A stretch of 64,000 nucleotides of DNA from Paenibacillus sp. PL91 (GTDB taxonomy: Bacteria; Bacillota; Bacilli; Paenibacillales; Paenibacillaceae), in assembly GCF_012935325.2 (NCBI RefSeq), contig NZ_JABBYG020000003.1, forward strand, positions 186,001 to 250,000, written 5' to 3'. The notes under the pieces are model-generated. The model did not search any database and was not told the DNA's origin. It saw only the letters and a list, made by a program, of their open reading frames with translations. The position numbers and the translations under genes are program-made. Positions 35,899 to 45,134 of the stretch are shown one piece after another. Each line of letters begins with the position of its first letter. The stretch's first letter is position 1.

Positions 35899-36831
35899 CT
35901 ACGGCTGAACGAGCTCATCAAGGCTGCTGCTGCAGGACGCACATTGTACGCATACCGTTACCCGTTGGTCAAAAATCGTTTCGATCGTTCGAATGACCTG
36001 CATATCGGGCTGCCTCGTATGAATCGTGATATGCTTTGGCGATACCGATATTAGCGAGCTGATAACCATATCCTCGATGTTCATTTCGGTTTCCAGCATT
36101 TCCGCTACGATCCGATCTGTTGGCGGGTTCGGGTCAAGCAGCTGAAAGCTTTCATCATAGAGAATGAAGTCATGCCCGCCCTTATGCAGCAAATGAACCA
36201 TCGGCAGCTTCGTATCCTGAAGAAAAACAAAATATTTTAACAGGGATATAAACTCCTGATATTGTTTGTCGAGTACATATTCGTCCAATGCGTATTCAAC
36301 GACTTCAGCTAATTCCTTTCGATAGGGCTTTAACCGAAAGGTTGTAAAGCCAGCCACGTTAAGCTCCGTATTATCCTGCAAAAACTGTTCAACCTCAGTC
36401 GTTACTTTGCTTTTGCGCCTTAACCGATCTGCATCCAGAAATTTAGTGCCAAGGCTATCCCACTCTTTGCCGTGAAGAAGATCATGACAATATCGCTCAA
36501 GCGCAGCAGCATCGGCCGAATGGCTATTTCGATACTTTCTGCGAATAATAGTTGACAGCATGCTTGGCTCAAGCTCACTTACCACAAATTCTGCAATAGC
36601 TGTCGCCGCTGCATGATAGACAGCAGAGCCATGCTCTTTAAGTTGAAAATGCGGCATTATCGCTTGGCAACAAATAGCCTGGTCAGATATCGGCAGAAAT
36701 TCTACAATGGCTTGCCGCGCTTCTTTTGAGCCAATATGTAAATCGTCGAGCACTTGTTCCTTCAACAAATTCGAAAGTTTATTCATCGACTTTTGGAGGC
36801 TTGTAGGCAAAGAAATTGTAAATAGCTCCAT
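35899..36831 (-). CDS. ytxC: Putative sporulation protein YtxC
   Basis: A 310-residue cytoplasmic protein from ATG 36831 (MELFTISLPTSLQ), behind AAGGGGTG. The frame extends upstream but lacks a start signal. It matches the YtxC family by its position immediately upstream of thrS, its size, and the C-terminal half HKGGHDFILYDESFQLL with late Cys-rich VCVQCASC. Its role in sporulation is only a label in B. subtilis. The CVQCASC motif could bind a metal. Confidence 0.82.
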   Translation of the reverse strand: MELFTISLPTSLQKSMNKLSNLLKEQVLDDLHIGSKEARQAIVEFLPISDQAICCQAIMPHFQLKEHGSAVYHAAATAIAEFVVSELEPSMLSTIIRRKYRNSHSADAAALERYCHDLLHGKEWDSLGTKFLDADRLRRKSKVTTEVEQFLQDNTELNVAGFTTFRLKPYRKELAEVVEYALDEYVLDKQYQEFISLLKYFVFLQDTKLPMVHLLHKGGHDFILYDESFQLLDPNPPTDRIVAEMLETEMNIEDMVISSLISVSPKHITIHTRQPDMQVIRTIETIFDQRVTVCVQCASCSSSLDELVQP

Positions 36832-36945
36832 AGGCTCACCCCTTTCCTTCCTTATCAGTATATGGTGCCGTGTTCGGGGATATACGATGAAGACATTGGA
36901 ATGTAAGGGAATCAAGTCTCGACGCAGGATGGACGCAGGCCAAAC

Positions 36946-37003
36946 AAAAAAACGTCTGCCGAACGTTCCTCTGCTGGAGAAGAACGGACTGCGGACGTTT
37001 ATT
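36946..37003 (-). terminator. Terminator of mqnC
   Basis: Arms AAACGTC and GACGTTT with an inner GTTC/GAAC pairing and a seven-T run on the minus strand, about 40 bp after the mqnC stop. Confidence 0.65.
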
Positions 37004-37043
37004 ATAGTTACGTATTAATTTCAGCATCTGCTGCAAGCAAATA

Positions 37044-38180
37044 CTAATTTTGCATCACAAAATCAAGATCAGCTTTGTCTGTTTCATGGTACATTTTCAA
37101 AATATTATATTTGGTATCCCGTTGAGCCGGGATCTTGCCGCATTCGCGAATGAGCTGAAGAATGAGTTCGATGTTGACTTTATGTGTTGTGCCTGCTGCC
37201 GAAACGACATTTTCTTCAATCATCGTGCTGCCGAAGTCGTTGCAGCCATAAGATAGCGAAAGCTTACCCATCTCTGGCCCCATCGTCACCCAAGACGATT
37301 GGAAGTTAGGAATGTTATCAAGCATAATGCGGCTAGCTGCAACGATGCGAAGATATTCTTCCGGTTTTGCCTTCTCCAGCTTAAGATTCGTATTATCTGG
37401 CTGGAACGGCCAAGAAATAAACGCCAAGAAACCTGTTGAATCGTATTTGTTCGGGATACATTCGTCTTGAGCGTCGCGGATACGAAGCATATGCAGCGCA
37501 CGCTCCTCGACCGTCTCGCCGAGTCCATATACCATCGTCGCCGTTGTGTTCATCCCATGACGGTGGGCTGACTTCATTACGTCCATCCAATCCGTCCAAG
37601 AGCCCTTCATCCGGCTGATCTTGCGTCGCGTGCGGTCATCCAAAATTTCGGCACCGCCGCCTGGCAAGGAATCGAGTCCCGCTTCATGGAGCTGCCTGAT
37701 GACTTCATCAAGTGAAAGACCATCCGAGACAACCTTCATCTTCTGAATTTCAGCAGGCGAGAAGGAGTGCATCGTGATGCTCGGGAATTGCTGTTTAATT
37801 TTGCGGAGCAGATCCAAATAATACGTAAACGGCAAATCCGGATTCGTACCGCCCTGCATCAATATTTCGGTACCGCCAACGTTAACAGTCTCTTGAATTT
37901 TGCTCAAAATCGTCTCATCAGGCAGCACATAGCCTTCCTTTGAGCCTGGGGCGCGATAAAACGCGCAAAAGCGACAATAAACATCACATACATTCGTATA
38001 GTTAACATTTCGACCTACAACAAAAGTTGTTATCGGTTCTGGATGATGCCTCAGCATGATCTGATTCGCTACATGTCCCATTTTCTCGATCTGATCTGAA
38101 GCCAGCAGCTCCATGCCTTCTTCGAGCTCAATTCGCTCGCCGCGCAATGCTTTATCCAATATATGGTCTAACGTTCCCAT
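37044..38180 (-). CDS. mqnC: Cyclic dehypoxanthinyl futalosine synthase (radical SAM)
   Basis: Radical SAM enzyme of the futalosine (alternative) menaquinone pathway that cyclises dehypoxanthinyl futalosine. It is 378 residues from ATG 38180 behind AAGGAGG. The [4Fe-4S] motif CDVYCRFC has cysteines at 65, 69 and 72. Other family stretches are VGRNVNYTNVC, LMQGGTNPDLPFTYY, SLPGGGAEIL and MVYGLGETVEERALH. The other pathway genes (mqnA, mqnB, mqnD) are not in this window. B. subtilis uses the menFDHBEC route instead, so this tells the clade apart. Confidence 0.93.
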   Translation of the reverse strand: MGTLDHILDKALRGERIELEEGMELLASDQIEKMGHVANQIMLRHHPEPITTFVVGRNVNYTNVCDVYCRFCAFYRAPGSKEGYVLPDETILSKIQETVNVGGTEILMQGGTNPDLPFTYYLDLLRKIKQQFPSITMHSFSPAEIQKMKVVSDGLSLDEVIRQLHEAGLDSLPGGGAEILDDRTRRKISRMKGSWTDWMDVMKSAHRHGMNTTATMVYGLGETVEERALHMLRIRDAQDECIPNKYDSTGFLAFISWPFQPDNTNLKLEKAKPEEYLRIVAASRIMLDNIPNFQSSWVTMGPEMGKLSLSYGCNDFGSTMIEENVVSAAGTTHKVNIELILQLIRECGKIPAQRDTKYNILKMYHETDKADLDFVMQN

Positions 38181-38281
38181 TCCGCAAGACCTCCTTAGTT
38201 CCGTTCTAGTAGACAACAATCACTTAATCCTAACATATATCTATATGCCAAGTCACTTGCCGTATGATGCCCTTAAAGCCT

Positions 38282-38338
38282 GAAATGAGGAAAAACACGG
38301 CGTGTCCGTTAGAACAACCGTGCTTTTCTTTCATTTCG
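38282..38338 (-). terminator. Terminator of the met operon
   Basis: Outer arms GAAATGA and TCATTTC, inner AAAGCACGG and CCGTGTTTT on the minus strand, 7 bp after the metC stop codon. Confidence 0.7.
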
Positions 38339-38344
38339 TCCTAT

Positions 38345-39517
38345 TTAGGTGCGAAGTGCCTGATCCAAATCCTCGATTAAATCCTCGATATCCTCAAGAC
38401 CAACCGAATAACGAACCAATCCGTCCGTTATCCCTCGAGCATGGCGCACTTCTCTCGGCATAGCCGCATGCGACATCATCGCAGGGTAGGATAAAATGCT
38501 CTCTACCGCGCCTAAGCTTACGGCAACCAAAGGAATTTGCACCTTGCTCAGAAGCGATTTAGCGCGCTCTCCGCTGCCTACATCGAAGGATACGACTGCG
38601 CCGTAACCAAGCGATTGCTTCTCATGTATTTCCCTGCCCGGGTGATCATCTAATCCAGGATAGTAAACAGCCGTTACTTCCTTATGTTCAGACAGCCATT
38701 CAGCAAGTCTCCGCGTGCTCCGCTCGCTATGCTCCATCCGAGCCTTTAGCGTCTTCATGCCGCGCATCAGCAGCCAAGACTCCTGCGGGCTCAATACGGT
38801 TCCCATGCCGTTTTGAAGCTGTTTCAAGCGTTTGCCGAGACCTTCATCTGCCGTAACCGCAAGACCTGCCAGCACGTCGCTATGGCCGCTCAAAAATTTA
38901 GTTGCACTGTGAAGCACGATATCGACGCCTAGCTCGATTGGACGTTGATGATAAGGTGTCATAAACGTATTGTCCAGCATGGTAAGCAAGCCATGCTCCT
39001 TCGCCCAAGCGGCCGTTTCCGCTATGTTCGTAATTTTGAGCGTTGGATTCGAAGGTGTCTCCATAAATACCGCTTTTGTATTCGGCTTAAGCGCAGACTT
39101 TACCGCTTCGAATTCGGTCATGTCCACGAACGTGGATTCAATGCCGAGCCGATCCAAAATCGTCGTAAGCAAGCGATACGTACCGCCGTAAACATCCTCC
39201 GTTACGATAACATGATCGCCTGCAGATAATAGCAGGAATGTCGTCGAGATCGCCGCCATGCCTGATGCGAATGCGAACCCGCGTGAGCCACCTTCAAGCA
39301 GTGCAATGTAATCCTCCAACGCTTGGCGCGTAGGATTGCCGGAGCGGCTGTAATCATAATCCGGCGGATTAAAAATATCATGATGATGGAACGTCGATGC
39401 TTGGTAAATCGGAACGCTTGACGCTCCGGTATGCTCATCAATCTCTGCGCCGAAATGAAGTAGCTTTGTTGCAAAACGGCGATCTTGAGGCTTCACCTTG
39501 TTGTTGTCGTTGCTCAT
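38345..39517 (-). CDS. metC: Cystathionine beta-lyase
   Basis: PLP enzyme of the Cys/Met-metabolism family that cleaves cystathionine to homocysteine. It is 390 residues, with the phosphate-binding GFAFASGMAAI, VYGGTYRLL, ETPSNPTLKITNI, DNTFMTPYHQRP and the Schiff-base Lys in HSATKFLSGHSD. Assignment as the lyase rather than the synthase comes from its order after metI, as in B. subtilis. It starts 4 bp after metI with GAGGAGG inside the metI end and is the last gene of the operon. Confidence 0.9.
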   Translation of the reverse strand: MSNDNNKVKPQDRRFATKLLHFGAEIDEHTGASSVPIYQASTFHHHDIFNPPDYDYSRSGNPTRQALEDYIALLEGGSRGFAFASGMAAISTTFLLLSAGDHVIVTEDVYGGTYRLLTTILDRLGIESTFVDMTEFEAVKSALKPNTKAVFMETPSNPTLKITNIAETAAWAKEHGLLTMLDNTFMTPYHQRPIELGVDIVLHSATKFLSGHSDVLAGLAVTADEGLGKRLKQLQNGMGTVLSPQESWLLMRGMKTLKARMEHSERSTRRLAEWLSEHKEVTAVYYPGLDDHPGREIHEKQSLGYGAVVSFDVGSGERAKSLLSKVQIPLVAVSLGAVESILSYPAMMSHAAMPREVRHARGITDGLVRYSVGLEDIEDLIEDLDQALRT

Positions 39518-39520
39518 CGG

Positions 39521-40684
39521 TTATTGAACCTCCTCAATTTCGCGTTTTGCAGCGGCCAGCGCTTGCTCCAAATCACTGATCAGATCGTCCGCATGCTCGA
39601 TGCCGACCGAGAAACGAAGAAGCCGGTCATCGACGCCGATCGCTTGACGAATTTCAAGCGGAATATCCGCGTGCGTCTGAACCGCTGGATAGGTCATTAA
39701 GGACTCCACCCCGCCAAGGCTTTCAGCAAAGGCAATGAGCTTAATATGGCGCAAAATCGGCTCTACATAGCGGGCATCCTTCAAGCGGAAGGAGAAAATA
39801 CCAGTATTGCCGGAAGACTGCTTGTTCTGAATCTCATGTCCGGGATGATGCGGCAGCGCCGGATAATAAACATCCTCAACTGCAGGGTGCTCAAGCAAAT
39901 AATTCGCAATCGTTGTGGCGTTGTACTGATGGCGCTCCATCCGAAGTGCCAGCGTTTTCATGCCTCTCATTAGAAGCCATGAATCCTGCGGTCCAAGCAC
40001 CGCTCCGATAGAATTGTGCAAGAAAGCCATTTCATCAGAGAGCTCCTTGCCTTTCGTTACGATAAGACCAGCTAGCACGTCATTGTGGCCGCCCAAATAT
40101 TTGGTCGCGCTATGAATGATAATATCAGCGCCCAGCTCGATCGGACGTTGGAAAAATGGCGTTAGAAGCGTATTATCGACGATGGTGAGCAAGCCTTTGG
40201 ACTTCGCCCATGCTGCTACTCGCTCGATGTCCGTAATCATCATGAGCGGGTTGGTTGGCGTCTCGATCAGAACCGCTTTCGTATTCGGCGTCCATAATGT
40301 CGACATCGCATCGATATCATTCGTATCGACATACGAAGCCGTTACGCCGAATCTAGACATAATGCGCTCCAGCAAACGGTAAGTGCCTCCGTACAAATCA
40401 AGCGATACGATCAAATGATCGCCTTGGCTGAACAAGGAAAAAATCGTTTGCAGCGCAGCCATGCCGGAGCTACAGGCAAAAGCCGCATCGCCAGCCTCCA
40501 ATTGCGCAGCTGCTTCCTCTAGCACTGCTCTTGTCGGGCTCTTGGTGCGTGCATAATCAAAGCCTGTGCTTTGACCCAGCTTAGGGTGGCGGAATGCGGT
40601 GGCTTGGTATACCGGAAAGCTTATCGCTCCGGTTACAGGCTCTTTAATCGATCCGATCTGAGCCAAATGACTTTCAATTTTCAT
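39521..40684 (-). CDS. metI: Cystathionine gamma-synthase / O-acetylhomoserine (thiol)-lyase
   Basis: PLP enzyme that joins an activated homoserine with cysteine (or sulfide). It is 387 residues, with AFACSSGMAALQTIFSLF, LYGGTYRLLE, ETPTNPLMMITDIERV, DNTLLTPFFQRPIELG and the Lys in HSATKYLGGHNDVLAG. It is 28 bp downstream of metA and directly upstream of metC. With metA predicted to acetylate homoserine, the natural acceptor is O-acetylhomoserine. GAGGGAGTG precedes ATG 40684. Confidence 0.92.
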   Translation of the reverse strand: MKIESHLAQIGSIKEPVTGAISFPVYQATAFRHPKLGQSTGFDYARTKSPTRAVLEEAAAQLEAGDAAFACSSGMAALQTIFSLFSQGDHLIVSLDLYGGTYRLLERIMSRFGVTASYVDTNDIDAMSTLWTPNTKAVLIETPTNPLMMITDIERVAAWAKSKGLLTIVDNTLLTPFFQRPIELGADIIIHSATKYLGGHNDVLAGLIVTKGKELSDEMAFLHNSIGAVLGPQDSWLLMRGMKTLALRMERHQYNATTIANYLLEHPAVEDVYYPALPHHPGHEIQNKQSSGNTGIFSFRLKDARYVEPILRHIKLIAFAESLGGVESLMTYPAVQTHADIPLEIRQAIGVDDRLLRFSVGIEHADDLISDLEQALAAAKREIEEVQ

Positions 40685-40711
40685 CTTAATGTAGCACTCC
40701 CTCGTCTATTG

Positions 40712-41629
40712 TTAAATGCCTGCACCCAAGTCAAACGGTGTTTGCTGGTATACATAATAGTTAAGCCAATTAGAAAATAACAGATTGGCATGCGCGCGCC
40801 AAGTGGAAAGCGGCAAATTCGCCGGATTATCGCCCGGGAAATAATTTTTAGGTACATCTATCGGCAGCCCTTTGGCTTTGTCGCGGTCATATTCATACTT
40901 GAGAGATGACGGATCGTATTCGGAATGGCCCGTCACAAAAATTTGCCTGCCATCCTTGGATGCGACGAGATACACGCCGGAATCCGGCGATTCAGATAAA
41001 ATATCAAGTGATTCAAGCGACTCGATATCCTCGCGGCGAACTTCCGTATGACGCGATTGCGGAACAAAGAACATTTCATCAAAGCCGCGAAGCAGATTAA
41101 CATTGCGTTTCTCAACAGTGTGCGGGTAAACGCCGAACATTTTGGTATCCAGGTTGTATTTCGGAACGTTGTAATGGTGATAAAGTCCCGCCTGCGCCGC
41201 CCAACAAATATGGAAGGTTGATGTAACGCGCGTCGCGCTCCAATCCATAATTTCCTTTAGCTCTTCCCAGTAGTTGACTTCCTCAAACGGCATTTGCTCA
41301 ACCGGCGCGCCCGTAATGATAAGTCCGTCATAATATTCATGCGAGATCTCATCGAACGTTTTATAAAAGGATTCCAAATGCTCGGCTGATGTATTTTTGG
41401 AAGTATGCGTTCTAGGGTGCAGCAATACGACCTCGACCTGAAGCGGCGTGTTCCCGATAAGCCTTAGCAGCTGCGTTTCTGTCGTTTCCTTCGTCGGCAT
41501 TAAGTTTAGAATAGCGATACGCAGCGGCCTAATGTCTTGCTGAAAGGCAATGCTCTCATCCATAACGAAGATGTTCTCGTTGTTTAAAATTTCTTTTGCC
41601 GGTAAGTTGTCTGGTACTTTAATAGGCAT
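40712..41629 (-). CDS. metA: Homoserine O-acetyltransferase (MetA family)
   Basis: First committed step of methionine synthesis. It is 305 residues from ATG 41629 ([11 protein letters not shown]) behind AGAGGAGTG. Catalytic Cys142 sits in HICWAAQAG and GHSEYD carries the His/Glu partners. Glu111 in GAPVEQ occupies the position that is Glu in acetyl-CoA users (Bacillus cereus) and Gly in succinyl-CoA users (E. coli), so the acetyl form is predicted. An in-frame upstream extension has no start signal. The SAM-I riboswitch precedes it. Confidence 0.93.
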   Translation of the reverse strand: MPIKVPDNLPAKEILNNENIFVMDESIAFQQDIRPLRIAILNLMPTKETTETQLLRLIGNTPLQVEVVLLHPRTHTSKNTSAEHLESFYKTFDEISHEYYDGLIITGAPVEQMPFEEVNYWEELKEIMDWSATRVTSTFHICWAAQAGLYHHYNVPKYNLDTKMFGVYPHTVEKRNVNLLRGFDEMFFVPQSRHTEVRREDIESLESLDILSESPDSGVYLVASKDGRQIFVTGHSEYDPSSLKYEYDRDKAKGLPIDVPKNYFPGDNPANLPLSTWRAHANLLFSNWLNYYVYQQTPFDLGAGI

Positions 41630-41667
41630 GTTGTTCACTCCTCTTAGGCAGTATGACCGCTTGAACA

Positions 41668-41833
41668 AGAAAAAGACCCTTTCTGCTGTGAGAAAAGGTC
41701 GTATGCTCAGTAAATAAGCCATCCGCCTCTCTCATCTCTCAGAAAAAAAATTCCGCAAGAATTAGCACCGTGCGTATTTAAACGCCGGTTGCCGGGCTTC
41801 ATCGGGCTAGTCCCTCCGCCTGCTCTTGATAAG
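41668..41833 (-). promoter_or_regulatory. SAM-I riboswitch (S-box) of the met operon
   Basis: On the minus strand the aptamer (41731-41833) shows P1 arms CTTATC and GATGAG, the conserved GAGGGACTAGCCCGATGAAG and CCCGGCAACC, then GGTGCTAATTC. A terminator with arms GACCTTTTCT and AGAAAGGGTC and a T run follows at 41668-41700. High S-adenosylmethionine is expected to stop transcription before metA. The promoter is not clear by eye. Confidence 0.95.
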
Positions 41834-41957
41834 AAAGTAGTCTATTCGATTTTTCGCGGTATCAATTCAATTTCACTTTAATGCAAAATGTCAATCGCGT
41901 CAAGAAGCAGCTGGGCATAATCAAAAAAATTTAGCTGAAAATCTGTCGTTTTAATGC

Positions 41958-41987
41958 TTGAATGTAAAGCTAATGCGGGAGTATACT
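41958..41987 (+). promoter_or_regulatory. Promoter of the corA leader
   Basis: TTGAAT, 18-bp spacer, TATACT. It would give a leader of about 150 nt containing the 27-codon ORF and hairpin before corA. Confidence 0.6.
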
Positions 41988-42037
41988 AGACAAGAATTTA
42001 TTTCGTTTATTCCATTAATAAAGGGGTGCATACGGAC

Positions 42038-42121
42038 ATGGAAGGCGACAGACCAAAGCCTGAAAACGATCGAATACGTTTACTGCCGGCCAAGTCCATT
42101 TCAGCCGGCAGTTTCCTCTAA
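42038..42121 (+). CDS. 27-residue leader ORF upstream of corA, MgtL-like
   Basis: ATG 42038 with AAGGGGTG upstream opens a 27-codon frame whose N-terminus is MEGDRPKPENDRIRLLP: acidic and proline residues first, then basic ones, ending in a Ser/Gly-rich tail. A GC-rich hairpin (42082-42112) covers its 3' half, and corA begins 25 bp after its stop. This composition recalls enterobacterial mgtL peptides, whose Glu/Asp/Pro-rich starts stall or destabilise ribosomes when magnesium is low. Function is inferred and not known for Bacillales. Confidence 0.5.
   Translation: MEGDRPKPENDRIRLLPAKSISAGSFL
42082..42117 (+). terminator. Hairpin overlapping the corA leader ORF (attenuator candidate)
   Basis: Perfect 9-bp arms ACTGCCGGC and GCCGGCAGT around a 13-nt loop, followed by TTCCTCT. 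It lies inside the last codons of the leader ORF, so a translating ribosome would unfold it. The short T run makes terminator function uncertain. Confidence 0.5.
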
Positions 42122-42145
42122 GAGAATTAAAAGGAGTGACTCCGG

Positions 42146-43081
42146 ATGAAAATACGTCTCGTTAGCAATGGCATTTTTACGACTATTGATGATATTAATG
42201 AAACCCTTATCCCCTCGAAAGAAGGATTTTACTGGATCGATGCTGATGTGGAGGACCTTGCCGTTTTGCAGCCGCTGTTCAGCATGCATGATCTGGCCGT
42301 TGAGGATTGCCTCAGCGAAGAGGAGCAGCGTCCGAAGATCGAGATATACGAGAGCCATTATTTTATTGTGATCAACAGCATTCGATTCGATGATGAAGAG
42401 ATTTTTCTTAGGGCGCTGAACATTTTTCTCGGCCGCCATTTTATTATAACGGTAACGAAGCAAAAAATTAACGAGCTGCGCTCCTTGAAGCCTGTGTTAT
42501 GGGAGCAAGAGGTTAGCCGTCCAGATTATTTCCTGTACCACCTTGTCGACATGGTTGTCGACAACTACTTCCTTGTCGGCGATCGCATCGATACCCGTAT
42601 CGAAACGCTGGAAGAGGATATTTTGATGCATACCAAAAAATCGCATCTGAATGAAATCATCGGCTTGCGCGGGGAAATTTTATGGCTTAAGAAGGTGCTT
42701 GGTCCGCAGCGTGACGTAATCGCTACACTCAATAAGAAGGATCTTAAGCTAATTGACGACCAGCTGCAAAAGTATTTTAGCGACATTTACGAAAATGCGC
42801 TAAAAATTGCCGAGTCCTTCGATACGTACCGCGATCTTATGGGCAACTTACGAGAAGCCTATCAGTCCAGCGTCTCGAACCGCGCCAATGAAATCATGCG
42901 CGTGTTCACCGCGATAACGACAATATTCATGCCGCTTACTTTCATAACCGGCATCTATGGAATGAACTTTGATTTTATTCCTGGCCTCCATCTTCAGATG
43001 GGCTCGTATATTTTACTTGGCATTATGCTGTTGCTTGGCATAAGCATGTTTTTCATCTTCCGCAAGAAGGAATGGCTATAA
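42146..43081 (+). CDS. corA: CorA-family magnesium/divalent-cation transporter
   Basis: Homopentameric cation channel, 311 residues. The long cytoplasmic N-terminal domain (1-245) includes the stalk helices, and two TM segments follow. The first ends in the selectivity motif YGMNFDFIPG (GMN at about 272-274), the second ends with FRKKEWL. ATG 42146 is preceded by AAAAGGAG. It is monocistronic, behind the leader ORF and hairpin. It may also carry cobalt or nickel, and sequence does not settle this. Confidence 0.93.
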   Translation: MKIRLVSNGIFTTIDDINETLIPSKEGFYWIDADVEDLAVLQPLFSMHDLAVEDCLSEEEQRPKIEIYESHYFIVINSIRFDDEEIFLRALNIFLGRHFIITVTKQKINELRSLKPVLWEQEVSRPDYFLYHLVDMVVDNYFLVGDRIDTRIETLEEDILMHTKKSHLNEIIGLRGEILWLKKVLGPQRDVIATLNKKDLKLIDDQLQKYFSDIYENALKIAESFDTYRDLMGNLREAYQSSVSNRANEIMRVFTAITTIFMPLTFITGIYGMNFDFIPGLHLQMGSYILLGIMLLLGISMFFIFRKKEWL

Positions 43082-43231
43082 AGCTTGTTCGATAAAGCTG
43101 TAAAGGCTGCACACGCGTTTGGCAATTATGCCTTTTGCGAGCGCAGCCTTTTTTGCTGTAACCTCATCTATCCATTATAATAGTAGGATACGCCTAAATG
43201 CATTTATGTATCTTTGAAAGGGGGGATTGAC

Positions 43232-44134
43232 GTGAACATGAACCAGCTTGAAACACTCCTTACGATATCCAAAACGATGAGCTTCCGAAAGGCTGGCGAG
43301 CTGCTGAATTTGACCCAGCCTGCTGTATCGGCGCAAGTCAAAAGTTTAGAGGATGAGTTCAAGACAGTCCTTATCGACCGTAATCAACCAGTTACACTAA
43401 CTGATCATGGACAAGTTTTTTTGGAGCATGCGGAAAAAATCCTTACGATTGTGGAAGAATTAAAACAGAAGCTGTCCGATTTGAATTTAACGCCTCAAGG
43501 CCACATTTTGCTTGGGACAACTTCTTCGATTGCGATTCAAATTTTACCGCGAGTCATGTCTTATTTTCAAAACCAATTTCCTTTAATAAAAACAACCATA
43601 CATTCCATGCCCTCATCACAAGTTATGGCCAGCGTCGAGAATGGCTCAGTTGATATCGGTATTACATACCTGACTGAAAAAAACCCGAACGTTACTTCCT
43701 CCGTTCTTTATTACGATACGTTTGAACTCGTCGTGTCCCCCACGCATCCAATGAGCCGGCTGACGCATACTACGGTTGACACGCTCAAGGACATCCCGAT
43801 GATCATGCTTGCACCCGATACGCTTGGCCGCAGATTCGTCGATCAAATTTTCCGAAAGTACAATATTCAACCGAATATTGTTATGGAGGTCTCAAGCAGC
43901 GAGGAAGTTAAACGAATGGTTGAGATCAATTTGGGCGCAGCCGTCGTCTCGAAGCTTTCGATTGCCAATGAGCTGCGGCTTGGCACGCTCAAAATGATTA
44001 AGGTGAACGAGCTGGAAACGAGTCATCCCGTCGGGGTCGTCTACAAATCAGGACGGTATATTAATACGGCGCTGCAGCAATTTCTTAGCGATTTAAAGGG
44101 CATGCCCGAGCATCAATTCATCAGCAGCGAATAA
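43232..44134 (+). CDS. LysR-family transcriptional regulator
   Basis: A 300-residue regulator. The N-terminal winged helix-turn-helix (about 3-62, MNQLETLLTISKTMSFRKAGELLNLTQPAVSAQVKSLE) is followed by a periplasmic-binding-like effector domain. GTG 43232 follows AAGGGGGG at 6 nt; ATG 43238 is a close alternative. It resembles the CysL/YwfK or CbbR subgroup only loosely. A PHP phosphatase gene follows 36 bp later, so the two may be one transcript. Target genes cannot be named. Confidence 0.88.
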   Translation: MNMNQLETLLTISKTMSFRKAGELLNLTQPAVSAQVKSLEDEFKTVLIDRNQPVTLTDHGQVFLEHAEKILTIVEELKQKLSDLNLTPQGHILLGTTSSIAIQILPRVMSYFQNQFPLIKTTIHSMPSSQVMASVENGSVDIGITYLTEKNPNVTSSVLYYDTFELVVSPTHPMSRLTHTTVDTLKDIPMIMLAPDTLGRRFVDQIFRKYNIQPNIVMEVSSSEEVKRMVEINLGAAVVSKLSIANELRLGTLKMIKVNELETSHPVGVVYKSGRYINTALQQFLSDLKGMPEHQFISSE

Positions 44135-44170
44135 TAGCATGCAACCTCAGACAGACAAGGAGAGATGATA

Positions 44171-44980
44171 ATGAAATTCGATTTGCACACCCATCATGTC
44201 AGATGCGGACACGCCAATGGTACGATTGAAGATTATATCCTTGCAGGCATAGATGCTGGACTACAGGTGATCGGCATCTCCGACCACTCGCCATACTTTT
44301 ACCACGCGGAGGATCAGCCCTCTCCCGGCATCGCAATGGCTAGAAGCGATTTCTCCAGCTATGTCGAGGAAGTACTGCGGTTGAAGGATAAATATGCAGG
44401 CAAAATTGAAGTGCTGCTTGGCATGGAATCGGATTTTTTCCCCGAATATGCGGACAGCTACCGGAAAGCCTACGAAGGCGTGCCTTTCGATTATCTTATC
44501 GGTTCCGTGCATCAAGTAAGCGGGGTCAGCATTTTTAATCGAAACCGCTGGAAGCACTTAAATGAGGAGCAGCATATCGCAACAAAAAGAGATTATTATG
44601 ACCTAATTAAGCAATCTGCTCGCAGCGGGATGTTTGACATTTTGGGACATATCGATGCTATGAAGGGGTATTATCCTGCGTTCTCCGACATTCCTGCGCT
44701 TGCAGAGGTCGATGATACTCTTAAGACGATTGCCGAATGCGGCGTTTCCATCGAAATTAATACGTCTGGCGGCACCAAGGATGTTGGCGGCTGGTATCCG
44801 TCGGATGCGATTTTGGAGCGCGCGCTTCACTTTGGTGTGAATGTGACCTTTGGATCGGATGCTCATGTGCCAAGCAGAGTCGGCGATGAATGGGAGCTTG
44901 TGCAAAAGAGGCTGAAGGAAATCGGCTTCTCGCAATGGGTTTTTTATCGTAAGCGTCAGCAGGTCATTGTACCGCTGTAA
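44171..44980 (+). CDS. hisJ: Histidinol-phosphatase, PHP family
   Basis: Metal-dependent phosphatase of histidine synthesis. It is 269 residues, with the PHP metal ligands HTHHVRCGHA at the start, DHSPYF, GMESDF (Glu ligand), GSVHQV, LGHIDAM and FGSDAHVP. ATG 44171 is chosen over the overlapping ATG at 44165 because AAGGAG is 8 nt upstream. No other his gene is in view, as is usual in Bacillales, where hisJ is detached from the main operon. Confidence 0.88.
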   Translation: MKFDLHTHHVRCGHANGTIEDYILAGIDAGLQVIGISDHSPYFYHAEDQPSPGIAMARSDFSSYVEEVLRLKDKYAGKIEVLLGMESDFFPEYADSYRKAYEGVPFDYLIGSVHQVSGVSIFNRNRWKHLNEEQHIATKRDYYDLIKQSARSGMFDILGHIDAMKGYYPAFSDIPALAEVDDTLKTIAECGVSIEINTSGGTKDVGGWYPSDAILERALHFGVNVTFGSDAHVPSRVGDEWELVQKRLKEIGFSQWVFYRKRQQVIVPL

Positions 44981-45003
44981 AGACGTCCATAGACAAAAAA
45001 AGT

Positions 45004-45024
45004 GGACCTGCACGCTGCAGGTCC
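45004..45024. repeat. Short hairpin after hisJ
   Basis: GGACCTGC/GCAGGTCC with a 5-nt loop. The T run is on the minus strand only, so it is not a normal terminator for plus-strand hisJ. It could be an RNA end or a site in both directions. Confidence 0.45.
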
Positions 45025-45134
45025 GAAAGGATATATTAAAAAGGGGGTCTTGTTTATTATAATAGCCCACTAATGTAATGAGACGATAACAGAACTATTT
45101 CATTTGTGTAACAAATTTGAGGGGTTGAACATCC

